A stretch of 64,000 bases of DNA from Caballeronia cordobensis (GCF_001544575.2 NZ_FCNY02000007.1:186001-250000), one strand, 5' to 3'. Counted from the first letter of the stretch, positions 1 to 9,525 are shown. Notes: a model not told the origin generated them from the letters alone. Program-made: numbers and translations.

Positions 1-384
1 TCGGTGCCGCAGGTCGCGATCGCGGATTATCTGCGTCAGGACGGCTACGATCGGCATCTGCGGCGCGTGCGCAAGCTGTATCGCCAGCAGGCGCGCATCA
101 TGAGCGCGATGGTCGAGCGTTTTTTCCCGGCGGGCACGCGCATGTCGGCGCCGCAGGGCGGCTACGTGCTGTGGGTCGAGTTGCCGGAGCGCGTCGATTC
201 GATGCGGCTTTATCGCGCGGCGCTCGAATGCGGCATCACCGTGGGGCCGGGCTATATGTTTTCGACGCGCAATGCGTTCAGCCACTTCATCCGGCTCAAT
301 TACAGTTATCCGTGGACAGCACAGAGCGAGGCCGCGCTGCAGCGGCTGGGCGCGCTCGTGAAGGAGCATGCAAGTGAACGATGA
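1..384 (+). CDS. MocR-type GntR regulator / PLP aminotransferase-like protein, C-terminal part
   Basis: The frame is open from the first base, so only the last ~127 residues are present and the start lies outside the window. The visible part is the small domain of the fold-type I aminotransferase module found in MocR regulators: a GGYVLWVELPE-like stretch, then a segment ending in GPGYMFS and FIRLNYSYPW, where an arginine binds a substrate carboxylate in this family. MocR proteins join an N-terminal winged helix to this module and act as DNA-binding regulators that sense PLP or amino-compound ligands. The DNA-binding half cannot be seen, so a true aminotransferase is possible. The stop overlaps the next gene by 17 bases, which suggests translational coupling. 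Confidence 0.75.
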   Translation, partial: SVPQVAIADYLRQDGYDRHLRRVRKLYRQQARIMSAMVERFFPAGTRMSAPQGGYVLWVELPERVDSMRLYRAALECGITVGPGYMFSTRNAFSHFIRLNYSYPWTAQSEAALQRLGALVKEHASER

Positions 385-637
385 CATCGATCCGGCGCTC
401 GTCGCCGTGCTGGCGCAGCTCTGGCGGGCGCACGGCGAAACGCCGGCGCGCGCGTGGTCGCTGGCGAAGCTCGCGAAGCAGTCCGGCCTGCCGATGAGCG
501 CGCTGCGGCGGCTATTGACCGCGCTGGCGGAAGGCGGGCTGGTCGAGGTGCGGACGAGCGAGGAAGGGACGGGCAGCGCGTGGCTGACGGAGGATGGCGT
601 GGGGTTTTGCGAGGCGGTATTCGATCAGGGCGGCTGA
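368..637 (+). CDS. small winged-helix DNA-binding protein
   Basis: An 89-residue protein. Residues ~25-75 read as a winged helix-turn-helix: a helical segment (WSLAKLAKQSGLP), a recognition-helix-like stretch (MSALRRLLTALAEGGLVEV) and a short wing ending in SAWLTEDG. This resembles the minimal MarR/IclR-like helix-turn-helix proteins often encoded beside regulators in this bacterial group. The ATG at 368 lies inside the end of the preceding MocR gene (17-base overlap), so the two are probably translated together and may act in one circuit. No ligand-binding domain is present. The target is unknown. Confidence 0.65.
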   Translation: MQVNDDIDPALVAVLAQLWRAHGETPARAWSLAKLAKQSGLPMSALRRLLTALAEGGLVEVRTSEEGTGSAWLTEDGVGFCEAVFDQGG

Positions 638-683
638 AAAGAGCGCGGGATGACGCCCCGCGCTCACCTCGAACGCTCCACCA

Positions 684-1823
684 TCACTGATCGCACAGCA
701 ACAGCAGCTTTTCCTGCGCGGTGCAGCTTTCCTTCTTCGGCTTTTGCGTGGTGGCGTCCTGCTGACGCGTCGCGACCCTGCGCGTCGGATTCTGCGACTG
801 ATCCGCCGCCGCATTGCGCTGCGCGATGCACGCGCGCAAGTGCTTTTCCATCGGCGGATAGTATTTCCAGCCCTTCGTGAGCGGCGGCAATTCCAGATGC
901 ACCTGCTTCCACTTCGGATGGCCCTGCGCCTGCAGCGTGTCGAAGTTCGTGCACAGCGAATCGGCGAACTTCGACAGCGCGCCGACCGTGCCGCGCAAAC
1001 CGTAGTCGTAGGTCACGAGAAACGCCTTCACGGTGAGTGTCGGCGTGTCTTCCTGAATCCAGTTCGGATAGCTCGTCGTGCGGATCGTCGCCGGGAAATA
1101 CGTCTGCTTGGCGCGCGCGGTTTCCTGCGCGGCCGAATCGAGGCGCAGCAGCTTGATCTGCTTCAGCAACTCGGGATTCATGTCCTGAAAGAGCTTGGCC
1201 GGCTGCCCCGCGACGATCACCGCGACATCGATCTTGCCGACGATCAGCCGCGCGAGCGAATCCTCGTTGTTCAGATGCTGCTCGCTGGCCTCGGCGATCG
1301 GCTCGCCGAACATCAGCCGGTACAGCGTTTCCGCCGATTGCGCCGTGCCGCTGCCGATCGGCCCCACGCTGATGTTCTTGCCCTTGATCTCGTGGATGTA
1401 CTTCATCGGCGAATCGGCGCGTGCGACGAAGTAAATCTCTTCGTCGTAGAGCGGCATGATGAGCCGCAGCGGCTTGATGATCTTGCCGGCGTCGGTGTTG
1501 CCCGAGGTCGCCATGTCCATGTATGCCTGATACACATCCGACTGCACGAGCGCGAATTTCACGCCGGGCTCGTAGCGCATGCGCTGCACGTTTTCCGCCG
1601 ATCCCTTCGAGGGCAGCACCTCCAGTTCGATGCCCGCCGGCTCGGCCACGTACTTCGACAGATCCTGACCGATCTGGATATACGTGCCGCGTTCCTGGCC
1701 CGTCGTGATCTTGTAGGGAATCGGATCGGCGGCAAAGCTCGATGTCGCGCCGATCAGCCCGGCGATGGCGAGAAGCGCCAGCGCGCCCCGTGCGGCGTTG
1801 CGCATGTCTTTCCTGGTGAACAT
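684..1823 (-). CDS. TAXI-family TRAP transporter solute-binding protein
   Basis: A 379-residue secreted protein with a clear signal peptide at residues ~1-31 (positive n-region, ALALLAIAGLIG core, cleavage after SFA). The mature part begins with the TAXI-type opening YKITTGQERGTYIQIGQDLSKY and continues with QSDVYQAYMD and IGSGTAQSAET, typical of TRAP-associated extracytoplasmic immunogenic solute receptors. It would bind a small organic acid in the periplasm. No TRAP membrane subunits (DctQ/DctM or a fused form) lie nearby, so it is an orphan receptor here. The last ~40 residues form a basic, Gln/Thr-rich tail with two cysteines, which is longer than usual. Start ATG at 1823 has AAAGGG upstream. 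Confidence 0.85.
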   Translation of the reverse strand: MFTRKDMRNAARGALALLAIAGLIGATSSFAADPIPYKITTGQERGTYIQIGQDLSKYVAEPAGIELEVLPSKGSAENVQRMRYEPGVKFALVQSDVYQAYMDMATSGNTDAGKIIKPLRLIMPLYDEEIYFVARADSPMKYIHEIKGKNISVGPIGSGTAQSAETLYRLMFGEPIAEASEQHLNNEDSLARLIVGKIDVAVIVAGQPAKLFQDMNPELLKQIKLLRLDSAAQETARAKQTYFPATIRTTSYPNWIQEDTPTLTVKAFLVTYDYGLRGTVGALSKFADSLCTNFDTLQAQGHPKWKQVHLELPPLTKGWKYYPPMEKHLRACIAQRNAAADQSQNPTRRVATRQQDATTQKPKKESCTAQEKLLLLCDQ

Positions 1824-2010
1824 GATTGACCCTTTAATCGGAGTTGGAACGGGTGCTTTTTAAACTCGCGCGATACGGTTGACCCTTCGCGGCGCGCGCA
1901 ATCTGCTCATGCCCGGTCATTCACATGCGTTGGCACGCGAAGCTGCGTGACGTGTGTGCCTGCCGTGCGGTTGTCTCTGTATGTACTTGTTCTTGCGTCG
2001 TTCTTTATTT

Positions 2011-3978
2011 TTAACGCGACGGCTTCGGCGTCGATTCGCCGCCGCTCCAGCCGTATTGCTTGATGGCGCGTTCGAGCTCCTCGGTCTTGTCGGAGTCAAT
2101 ATGCGAGCCCGCCGGCATGGCGGCGAACTGGGGCGACGTCGCCGCGGCGGCCGCCGGCTGCGTGGCGCGCGGGGCGGCGGCCGCCGGCGTGCCGGGCTGG
2201 CTGACGACGGGAACGCGCTGCGGCTGCGCGGTGGCCGTCTGGGCGGCCGGCTGCGCGCTGGCCGCGGGCGTGCGCGGCACGGCGGCCTGCATCGTCGAAG
2301 TGGAAGGCGGCAGCGCGCTGCTCTGGTTGGCGGGCTGGGCCGCGCGCGGCGCCGAGGCGCGCGGGGCGGGCGCGGACGGTTGCGGCGGATCTTCGCCCAG
2401 GTAATACGCGCCGCGCGAGTTGGCCGGGCGCGCGGGCTGCGCGGCCTCGTCGCCGAGATAGTACGGCGCGCGTGGATTCGCGCTTCGGGCGTTGGCCGAA
2501 GCGGACGGCTGCGCTTCTTCATCGCCCAGGTAGTAGGGTGCGCGCGCCGTGTTGCTCTTCGCCGCAGGCTGCGGTGACGATGGCGCCGCAGCCTGCGCCG
2601 ATGGCGTCGCCGGCCGGGGTGCCTGCGCGGCGGGCGCGGGCGGCGGCGTCATCGTCGTCGCGACGGTGGGCGGCGGCATGATCGTCGCGGTGAGCGCGTC
2701 GGTCGCCGCCTGGCCCCGCGCAATCTTATCCGCGCGCGCATCTTCTTCGGCCTGGCGCGCGGCGGCGGCGCTCCGTTGCCCCGGCCGGCGTTCCGCCGCG
2801 GGTTTCTGCGCGAAGGCGTTGGGTTTCGCGCTCGGCGCGGCCGCTGCAACGTTTGCCTGAGCGGGAACGGGCGCGGGAGCCGCTGCGCCGGCCCTTGGCG
2901 CAGCCGCGGCGGCGGTGTTCGCCGTGTCGCCCGCGGCAGGCCCGGCGCCGGGCATCTTCTTCGCGAGCGCGGCGGCCGCCGTCGGGGCGAGCCAGCCCGC
3001 ATGCGAGATCACGCGTTCGAGCATCGCCTGCGATTCGATGTTGCTGCCGTCGAGCGCGAGCGCCTCGCCCGCATTCTGCTGCACGCACGCCCACGCGGAC
3101 GTCCGCTCGCACGCGCGCGCGAGTTGCAACGCGGCGTCGCGCTGCGCTTCGCGCTTGACGAGCTCGTCCTTCAGGGTTTCGTACTCGGCCCGCGCCTGCT
3201 GCTGCGCCGGCAGGACCTTGAGCAACGCGCGGGCGCTGGCGAGGTCGTGCTGATCGAGCGCGAAGCGCACGTCTTGCAGCGCATCGCCGGAACTGGCTCT
3301 GGCCGTGCGGGTGTCGGCCGGTGCGTGACGCTCGGCCGTGACGGGCGCCGTCGGCATGACGGAGGTGCTGGACGTGTCCGTCGCGCCGCGCACGAGCGCA
3401 CCAACCTTTGAGTCGATCGCGCCCGAGACGCTGTGTTCGGCGGACGGCGTGCCGACGTGATCGGAATCGCCGAGCTGGTAGTAGAACATCGCGCCGAGCA
3501 CGAGGACGAGCCCGCATGCGCCCGCGATGATCGTCTTCTTCTGGCTCCACCGGTCGGAGCCGGGCAGGGCGTCGGGATCGTTGCTGGATTCGGCGTAGGC
3601 GTTGCGCGCGGATTCCTCGGCGCGGCGCGTGCGATATTCCGCCGCTTTCTGGGCGATGCGCTCGCTCGCGCGCTCCGTCCAGCGCGAGCGCAGGCCCGGC
3701 TCGACGCGCTCGGACGCCTCTCCCCGCCCGCCGATCGAGCCGGAAGCATGAGATGCGGAAACGGAAGCGGAAGCCGAAGCGGACGCCAGCGGCGCGGCCG
3801 CCTCGTCGAAAATGGGTGCGCGCGGTTTCTCGGCGCGGGCCTCGCGCTTCTGGCCGAACGCGGCGCTGCGGTCGGCGCCGCAATTGGGGCAACTGTCGGC
3901 GTTCTTGCGCACCGTGCTGCCGCACCGCTGGCAGACGACGGAGAACATGGATGCGGGAAACGTCAGACGCGTGGTCAT
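2011..3978 (-). CDS. zinc-ribbon, single-pass membrane protein with Ala/Pro-rich repeat region
   Basis: A 655-residue protein of unknown function. Residues 16-33 hold a CxxC...CxxC zinc ribbon (CQRC, CPNC). A transmembrane helix lies at ~149-167, preceded by a charged juxtamembrane stretch. A moderately ordered region around residues 230-320 looks like a short helical repeat. The remainder is long low-complexity Ala/Pro/Gln sequence. Near the C-terminus three copies of a PYYLGDE-type motif occur at residues ~478, ~504 and ~524. The ordered end is ELERAIKQYGWSGG. Topology suggests a cytoplasmic zinc ribbon and a large periplasmic part. An internal ATG at 3948 directly before the ribbon is a possible alternative start. 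Confidence 0.7.
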   Translation of the reverse strand: MTTRLTFPASMFSVVCQRCGSTVRKNADSCPNCGADRSAAFGQKREARAEKPRAPIFDEAAAPLASASASASVSASHASGSIGGRGEASERVEPGLRSRWTERASERIAQKAAEYRTRRAEESARNAYAESSNDPDALPGSDRWSQKKTIIAGACGLVLVLGAMFYYQLGDSDHVGTPSAEHSVSGAIDSKVGALVRGATDTSSTSVMPTAPVTAERHAPADTRTARASSGDALQDVRFALDQHDLASARALLKVLPAQQQARAEYETLKDELVKREAQRDAALQLARACERTSAWACVQQNAGEALALDGSNIESQAMLERVISHAGWLAPTAAAALAKKMPGAGPAAGDTANTAAAAAPRAGAAAPAPVPAQANVAAAAPSAKPNAFAQKPAAERRPGQRSAAAARQAEEDARADKIARGQAATDALTATIMPPPTVATTMTPPPAPAAQAPRPATPSAQAAAPSSPQPAAKSNTARAPYYLGDEEAQPSASANARSANPRAPYYLGDEAAQPARPANSRGAYYLGEDPPQPSAPAPRASAPRAAQPANQSSALPPSTSTMQAAVPRTPAASAQPAAQTATAQPQRVPVVSQPGTPAAAAPRATQPAAAAATSPQFAAMPAGSHIDSDKTEELERAIKQYGWSGGESTPKPSR

Positions 3979-4286
3979 GCTGGAGCCCTCGAAGGACGTT
4001 TGCGTGAGCTTGCCGATTTCGCGTGGCCAATGCGCGCCGAGTCGCGCGTAGTCGCAGGGACGCGGTCCCGCGGCAGCAATCCTTCGTTTTGTTTCCTCGC
4101 TTGCGATGGGCGCTGGCGGGAAACGACATTCCGACTATGGTTCAACCGCTATCGGACGTCAATTGCCTTTCGCACCTATTCCGGACCGCGATCTTAAGCG
4201 ACTACACCACTGCGCGGCGCGCCTGGTACGGCGCAAAGCGCGAGGCGTCTCGCTCACGATGTTTCTGACATTTTGGGATGGCGCCG

Positions 4287-4331
4287 GCGGTAGTGAACCG
4301 CCAATCCTTAGCCGTTAGACGACAAGGGAGC
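4287..4331 (-). pseudogene. tRNA-like 5' half (degenerate tRNA remnant)
   Basis: Read on the minus strand, about 45 bases match the 5' half of a bacterial tRNA. There is a D-arm GTCT / GGAT around a loop containing GG, then a five-pair anticodon stem GGCGG/CCGCC closing the seven-base loop TTCACTA. The D-arm resembles that of tRNA-Glu genes. No T-arm (GGTTCGAATCC-like) or matching 3' acceptor strand follows, so a complete tRNA is not encoded. It lies in a 580-base gap and could be the scar of an old integration or deletion at a tRNA gene. Chance similarity remains possible. Confidence 0.35.
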
Positions 4332-4495
4332 GTGGCGGCCGGATAACCCACTGATGCCAAAGCGATTCTCGCGCGCGGCCGGGCGTTGTAGCGCGCCAAC
4401 GGCGGGATGCTGGCGGCAGGAAAAAGGCGGGCTAAAATCGATAAGGTTTCCGAATCGTCGTCCGGAATCAGCGCTTTTCGTCCGCCGGGCAGACG

Positions 4496-4532
4496 TAAAA
4501 ATGCCCGCGGCGCGAAATCTCGCGCCGCGGGC
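4496..4532 (-). terminator. Rho-independent terminator after the aldehyde dehydrogenase
   Basis: A perfect 13-pair stem (GCCCGCGGCGCGA with its complement) closes a four-base loop. On the minus strand it is followed by T-rich sequence (positions 4501-4497 read as TTTTT). It begins 25 bases past the stop of the minus-strand aldehyde dehydrogenase gene. Confidence 0.85.
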
Positions 4533-4557
4533 CGTAGCGACTGGACCGGAGAAAGGC

Positions 4558-6141
4558 TTACTTGGCCAGTTGCAGCTTGCCGTCGATGCGGCGGTTCAGG
4601 CCGAGCGGATTGTCCGTCTTGAGCGCGTCGGGCAGGAGCGCGTCCGGCAGATCCTGATAGCTCACCGGGCGCAGGAAGCGGTTGATCGCGAGGCTGCCGA
4701 CCGAGGTCGAGCGGCCATCCGCCGTGGACGGGTACGGGCCGCCGTGGACCATCGCGTGGCCGACTTCCACGCCGGTGCCGAAGCCGTTCACCAGAATGCG
4801 GCCGGTGCGGCGTTCGAGCGCGGGCAGGAAGCCGCGGGCGTCGGCGTGATCCGCTTCGTCGATGTGCAGCGCCGACGTCAACTGGCCTTCCAGCGATTCG
4901 ACCAGCGCGAGCATCGTCGCGAGATCCGGGCAGCGCACGACGAGCGACGACGCGCCGAAAATTTCTTCCTGCAGTTCGTGGCTCTTGCGGAAGGCGTCGG
5001 CGGTGGTGACGAACAGCGCCGACTGGCCCTGGTTCTCGCCCTTCGCCTCGACGCCGCGCGCGGCGGTGGTCACGCCTTCATGACCGGCGGCGCGCGACAC
5101 GGCGCTCTGGTAGGTCTTGCAGATGCCCGGCGTGAGCATCGTCTGCGCGGCGGTTTCGTTCAGCGCCGCCGAGGCCGCTGCGATGAACGTCTCGAGATCC
5201 GGGCCGTCGACGGCGAGGATCAGCCCCGGATTCGTGCAGAACTGGCCCGCGCCGAGCACGAGCGAGCCGACGAACGCCTTCGCGATGCCTTCCGCGCGGT
5301 TCTTGAGCGCGTTCGGGAACAGCAGGACCGGGTTGATGCTGCTCATTTCCGCGTAGACGGGGATCGGCTCGGCGCGTGCCGCCGCGATCTTCATCAGCGC
5401 CGTGCCGCCGCCGCGCGAGCCGGTGAAGCCCGCCGCCTTGATGCGGTTGTCCGCCACGAGACCCTGGCCGACGTCGCGGCCGCTGTCGAACAGCAGCGAG
5501 AACGTGCCTTCAGGCATGCCGCAATCCTTCACGGCCTTCTGCACCGCGCGCCCGACGAGCTCCGCCGTGCCCGGATGCGCCGAGTGCGCCTTGACGATGA
5601 CCGGGCAGCCGGCGGCGAGCGCCGACGCCGTATCGCCGCCCGCGACCGAAAACGCGAGCGGGAAGTTGCTCGCGCCGAACACCGCCACCGGGCCGACGCC
5701 GACATGACGCAGGCGAAGATCCACGCGCGGCAGCGGCTTGCGTTCCGGTTGCGCCGGATCGATGCGCACGCCGAGGAAATCGCCGTTGCGAACCACGTCC
5801 GCGAACATGCGCAACTGGCCGACCGTGCGGCCGCGCTCGCCTTCGAGACGCGCGCGCGGCAGGCCGCTTTCGATCATGCAGCGCTCGATCAGGTCGTCGC
5901 CGATATCGAGGATGTTCTGCGCGATCGTTTCGAGGAACGCGGCGCGCGCTTCGGGCGCGGTCTCGCGATACACGTCGAATGCGGTCCACGCGAGCGCGCA
6001 GGCGCGGTCGAGATCGGCGAGCGTCGCGCCGCCGAAAGCCGGTTCGATGGCCGCGCCGGTCGAGGCGTTGACGGCCTTGATCGCGCCGTTCGAGCCGAAG
6101 ACCGATTCCTGACCGATGAGCAGGTTGCCAGTGAGTTGCAT
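4558..6141 (-). CDS. aldehyde dehydrogenase, alpha-ketoglutarate semialdehyde dehydrogenase type
   Basis: A 527-residue NAD(P)-dependent aldehyde dehydrogenase. It shows the catalytic cysteine in [10 protein letters not shown] (Cys302), the general-base glutamate in YAEMSSINP (Glu265), the cofactor motif GFTGSRGGG (~238-246) and the conserved lysine in [10 protein letters not shown]. Length and the FCTNPG motif fit the 2,5-dioxovalerate (alpha-ketoglutarate semialdehyde) dehydrogenases used in oxidative degradation of arabinose, glucarate or galactarate. This subfamily assignment is by recollection of family features. The ATG at 6141 is chosen because AGGACGAG sits just upstream and the homologous N-terminus (LTGNLLIGQ) starts there. 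It is divergent from a LysR regulator that probably controls it. Confidence 0.85.
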   Translation of the reverse strand: MQLTGNLLIGQESVFGSNGAIKAVNASTGAAIEPAFGGATLADLDRACALAWTAFDVYRETAPEARAAFLETIAQNILDIGDDLIERCMIESGLPRARLEGERGRTVGQLRMFADVVRNGDFLGVRIDPAQPERKPLPRVDLRLRHVGVGPVAVFGASNFPLAFSVAGGDTASALAAGCPVIVKAHSAHPGTAELVGRAVQKAVKDCGMPEGTFSLLFDSGRDVGQGLVADNRIKAAGFTGSRGGGTALMKIAAARAEPIPVYAEMSSINPVLLFPNALKNRAEGIAKAFVGSLVLGAGQFCTNPGLILAVDGPDLETFIAAASAALNETAAQTMLTPGICKTYQSAVSRAAGHEGVTTAARGVEAKGENQGQSALFVTTADAFRKSHELQEEIFGASSLVVRCPDLATMLALVESLEGQLTSALHIDEADHADARGFLPALERRTGRILVNGFGTGVEVGHAMVHGGPYPSTADGRSTSVGSLAINRFLRPVSYQDLPDALLPDALKTDNPLGLNRRIDGKLQLAK

Positions 6142-6281
6142 GTTGTCTCGTCCTTGCTTGAAATGTGTCGAGCGGGCAGTTGTACGATGACTGCCACCTT
6201 GCCCGACTATACGGCCTGGCTGGCGCGCCTGTATAGTGAAACCTTTCCATCGCATGATCGCTTTTGGGAATCACCCGCTTT

Positions 6282-7217
6282 ATGAAGAACACGCTGGACG
6301 TGCTCATGTCGCGGCTGCGCATGAAGCAGTTGCAATTGCTGATCGCGCTCGACGATCACAAATCGCTGCACAAGGCGTCGAGCGCGATGTCGATCACGCA
6401 ATCCGCCGCGAGCAAGGCGCTCGCGGAGCTCGAATCCATGCTGGAAGCGCCGCTTTTCGAACGTGCGAAAACCGGACTGATTCCGAATCCGTTCGGCCGC
6501 TGCGTCGTGCGCTATGCGCGCGTGCTCGCCGCCGATCTGAACGCGCTGTGTCAGGAAGTCGCGCAGATTCGCGCGGGCACGGGCGGGCGTCTGACGGTCG
6601 GCACGATCATGGGCGCGGTGCCGGACGTGGTCGCGCCCATCGTCAATGAAATGCACGCGAAGCATCCTGATCTCGCCATCGAGGTGGTCGAGGATACGAG
6701 CGCGCGGATGCTGCCGATGCTCGACGACGGCCGCGTCGATCTCGTGATCGGCCGATCGAGCGTGTCGGATCAGCCGTCGAAATATCACTATCAGCCGCTG
6801 GCGGACGAGCCGCTTTGCATCGTCGTCGGGCATGGCCACGAGCGCACGGGCGCGCGCGAAGTCGGTTTCGACGATCTCGCGCACTACCGCTGGGTGACGT
6901 ATCCGAGCTATATGCCGATGAGTGCGCTGCTCGAACGCGAACTCGATCTCGCTGGCCTGCCGATGCCCGCCAATCCCATTTCGACCGCCTCGCCGCTCAT
7001 GACCGTGACGCTGTTGCGGGAGAGTGCCGAACTCGTGTCGATCCTGCCCGCGAGCGTCGCGAAGGTCTTCGAGCGTCACGGCTTGCTGCGCATCCTGCCG
7101 GTGCGCATGAAATCGAAATCGCAGACCTACGGCATCGTCACGCGCAAGGGCGGCGCGCTGTCGCCGGCGGCGCGGCAGTTCGTGCAGATGCTGCGCGAAC
7201 AGAGCCGGCCGCACTGA
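6282..7217 (+). CDS. LysR-family regulator, GbpR-like
   Basis: A 311-residue LysR-type regulator. The winged helix-turn-helix occupies residues ~8-66 (RMKQLQLLIALDDHKSLHKAS, then SITQSAASKALAELE), and an effector-binding domain follows from ~95. The N-terminus resembles the GbpR/ChvE-regulating branch that responds to sugars or sugar acids, which fits control of the divergent semialdehyde dehydrogenase 140 bases away. A TTG at 6264 could extend the frame by six residues, but the ATG at 6282 is preferred. LysR proteins usually bind the intergenic region and repress themselves. Confidence 0.85.
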   Translation: MKNTLDVLMSRLRMKQLQLLIALDDHKSLHKASSAMSITQSAASKALAELESMLEAPLFERAKTGLIPNPFGRCVVRYARVLAADLNALCQEVAQIRAGTGGRLTVGTIMGAVPDVVAPIVNEMHAKHPDLAIEVVEDTSARMLPMLDDGRVDLVIGRSSVSDQPSKYHYQPLADEPLCIVVGHGHERTGAREVGFDDLAHYRWVTYPSYMPMSALLERELDLAGLPMPANPISTASPLMTVTLLRESAELVSILPASVAKVFERHGLLRILPVRMKSKSQTYGIVTRKGGALSPAARQFVQMLREQSRPH

Positions 7218-7226
7218 AACACGCGT

Positions 7227-7994
7227 TCAGCGTGTCGCGACGATGAAAATGCGCGGGAAGGGCAGGAGCGCGGTGTCGTCGTCGAAGACCGTGTACGCCG
7301 CTTCGAGGCCGGCGCGATAGCGCGCGAGATACGCGGCGGTCTCGTCTTCGTCGAGTTTCGCGAGAAACGGACGCAGCCCGCTGCCCTTGAACCATTCGAT
7401 GATCGCATCGACGCCGCCTTGCAGCGGATGATGATACGTCGTGCGCCACACATCGACGTGCGCGCACAGCGGCTTGAGCAGCGCGTAATACCATTCGGCG
7501 CGATAGCGCGCGGTGCGTTCCACGCCCTTCAGCTTGTCGCGCCAGGGGCCGTCGGCGGCGACTTCGCGCATCAGCCGGTGCGCGGGCTCGTCGAGATTGT
7601 CGGGCATCTGCACGGCGAGCCGTCCGCCTTCCGAGAGCATGCCGACGAGCTTCGGCAATAGTGCATCGTGGTCCGGCACCCACTGCAGCGACGCATTCGC
7701 GAGAATCAGATCGACGGCGCTTTCGGTCTGCCACGCGGCGATATCGGCGAGTTCGAAACGCACGGCCGGCAGACGCTTTTTCGCCGCATCGATCATGTCG
7801 GCGGAATTGTCGACGCCGATCACCTGCGCGTGCGGCGCGAAGTCGAGCAGCGTTTCGGTCGAATTGGCGGGGCCGCAGCCGAGATCCACCGCCGTGCGTG
7901 CGGTGTCCGGCTGAGCCGCGCTCAGGAGATCGCGCACGGGGCGCGTGCGCTGCGCTTCGAAAAGCGTGTATTGCCGTGCTTGCCAGTCTGACAT
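7227..7994 (-). CDS. tam: trans-aconitate 2-methyltransferase
   Basis: A 255-residue SAM-dependent methyltransferase. Motif I is VDLGCGPANST (~37-47), the acidic SAM-ribose residue lies in VIGVDNSADMI, and the typical Tam segment LILANASLQWVPDH follows. Length and order match E. coli Tam, which methylates trans-aconitate, the spontaneous isomer and inhibitor product of cis-aconitate, in the cytoplasm. The start at 7994 has GGAGTTCCCC upstream. It converges with the LysR gene, with only nine bases between the stops, and does not look like part of an operon. Confidence 0.88.
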   Translation of the reverse strand: MSDWQARQYTLFEAQRTRPVRDLLSAAQPDTARTAVDLGCGPANSTETLLDFAPHAQVIGVDNSADMIDAAKKRLPAVRFELADIAAWQTESAVDLILANASLQWVPDHDALLPKLVGMLSEGGRLAVQMPDNLDEPAHRLMREVAADGPWRDKLKGVERTARYRAEWYYALLKPLCAHVDVWRTTYHHPLQGGVDAIIEWFKGSGLRPFLAKLDEDETAAYLARYRAGLEAAYTVFDDDTALLPFPRIFIVATR

Positions 7995-8292
7995 GGGGAA
8001 CTCCGCAATCGGTTTTTTTGTGAAGACAGCCGCGATTCTGAACGCGTGCGCTCGCAGCGTAAAATGAATTCGCGCTGTGAGCCGCGGCGAACTATGAAAG
8101 GAACGCTGAATCCGGCGCGCGTCGCAAAATCAAGAAGAACACTCGGATATGCGCTTTCCGCGCAGGCATCGGGCCTATACTGGCGAAGCGTCTACGGGCG
8201 GCTCCAGGCGGCATCGGGGCATGGCTTTCGACTGCATATCACGATCACCACGCGCGCCGCGTCCGGCGCCTCAAGCAATCGGGAACTCGCAG

Positions 8293-9525
8293 ATGAGCGA
8301 TACGTCAGTCGGCGGATTGAGCGGTCTCGTGGCCGCGTTGCGCGAGCAGCAACACGCGCTCACCGAACGATGGATGAAACTCGTGTTCGGCGATCAGGAA
8401 GTCGAACATTCCGACCAACTCACCTATCGGCAGCTTGCGGATCACCTGCCGAGCATCTTCGATGAAATCTGCATCGTGCTGGAATCGCGGAATCTGCGCG
8501 ATCAGGAAGGCGCGATCGAACGCGATGCGCGCCAGCACGGCCAATGGCGCTGGCAGCAGGGCTATCGTGTCGACGAACTGGTGCGCGAGCTCGATCTGTT
8601 CCGTCAGGTGCTGCTGCTCGCCATCGGCGATTACGCCGCCACGCACGACGATTTTGCCCGCGCCGACGAAGAGCACGCCCGCCTCATGACCGACGAAGTC
8701 TTGAGCTTCGTGACGCTCGCGTCGATTCGCGAGGCGATCGGCGAACGCGACCGCAAGATCGACGAATACACCGGCATGCTGGAGCGCGCGAACTTCGAAC
8801 TGACGCTGAGGCAAAAGCTGATCAGCGATCTCTACGAAACGCGCATGCAGATCACCCGCCGCGTCGCGCACGATCTGCGCAATTTCCTGAACGTTTTCTC
8901 GACGGCGCTGCAACTCGCTTCGCGCTCGCCCGCGAAGCGCGAAACGGCGCTGGGCCTCGCCAACCGGCAGGTCGCGGACATGGCGACGCTCGTCGACGAA
9001 ATGGTCGAATACTCGAAAGTGCTCGGCGACGATTCGGCGCTGACCGTCGAAGCCTTCGATCTCGTCGGACTCTTCGACGAACTGATGCAGGCCTGCCGCG
9101 TCTCGACCGAGGCGAAGGGGCTGAAGCTCGTCGGCCATCTGGACCCGGCGCTCGGCGTGGTGACGTCGAACCGGCTGAAGGTCAAGCAGGTCGCGCTGAA
9201 TCTGCTGTCGAACGCGATCAAGTACACGTCGTCGGGGGAGATCGTGCTGTCGATCACCGGCGTGGCCGACGCGCGCTGGAAGCTGCTCGTCGCCGATACG
9301 GGCGTGGGCATCGGCGCGGCGGATCAGGAGCGCGTGTTCGAAGAGTTCGAGCGCGCCGCCGATGACGATATTCCCGGCGCGGGGCTCGGGCTTGCCATCG
9401 TCAAGGAATTGTCGCGCGCGCTCGACGGCGAGTTGCGCTTCCAGTCGACGAAAGGGCACGGCAGCGTGTTCGAAGTCACGTTTCCGCTCGTGCTGGAGCC
9501 GAAGCCGGGCGCGGATACGAAATAA
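8293..9525 (+). CDS. orphan sensor histidine kinase with RsbRD-like N-terminal region
   Basis: A 410-residue soluble kinase without transmembrane segments. The first ~150 residues are helical, resembling RsbRD-type sensory domains (LTERWMKLVFG..., QWRWQQGYRVDELVREL). The phosphoacceptor is His193 in RRVAHDLRNF, followed by an HATPase domain with N303 (NLLSNAIKYTS), DTGVGIG (~335) and GAGLGLAIV (~362). The ATG at 8293 follows GGGAACTCGCAG; longer upstream frames lack a ribosome site. No response regulator or receiver domain is adjacent, so its partner is encoded elsewhere. Confidence 0.85.
   Translation: MSDTSVGGLSGLVAALREQQHALTERWMKLVFGDQEVEHSDQLTYRQLADHLPSIFDEICIVLESRNLRDQEGAIERDARQHGQWRWQQGYRVDELVRELDLFRQVLLLAIGDYAATHDDFARADEEHARLMTDEVLSFVTLASIREAIGERDRKIDEYTGMLERANFELTLRQKLISDLYETRMQITRRVAHDLRNFLNVFSTALQLASRSPAKRETALGLANRQVADMATLVDEMVEYSKVLGDDSALTVEAFDLVGLFDELMQACRVSTEAKGLKLVGHLDPALGVVTSNRLKVKQVALNLLSNAIKYTSSGEIVLSITGVADARWKLLVADTGVGIGAADQERVFEEFERAADDDIPGAGLGLAIVKELSRALDGELRFQSTKGHGSVFEVTFPLVLEPKPGADTK

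Noticed and set aside
744..1829. Long plus-strand frame opposite the TAXI gene
   Set aside because: Arg/Ala/His-rich composition typical of antisense frames in high-GC DNA; no ribosome site and no family, and it is complementary to a well-supported gene.
4354..6285. 643-codon plus-strand frame opposite the aldehyde dehydrogenase
   Set aside because: Antisense shadow of a clear enzyme with catalytic residues; Arg/Ala/Glu-rich nonsense composition.
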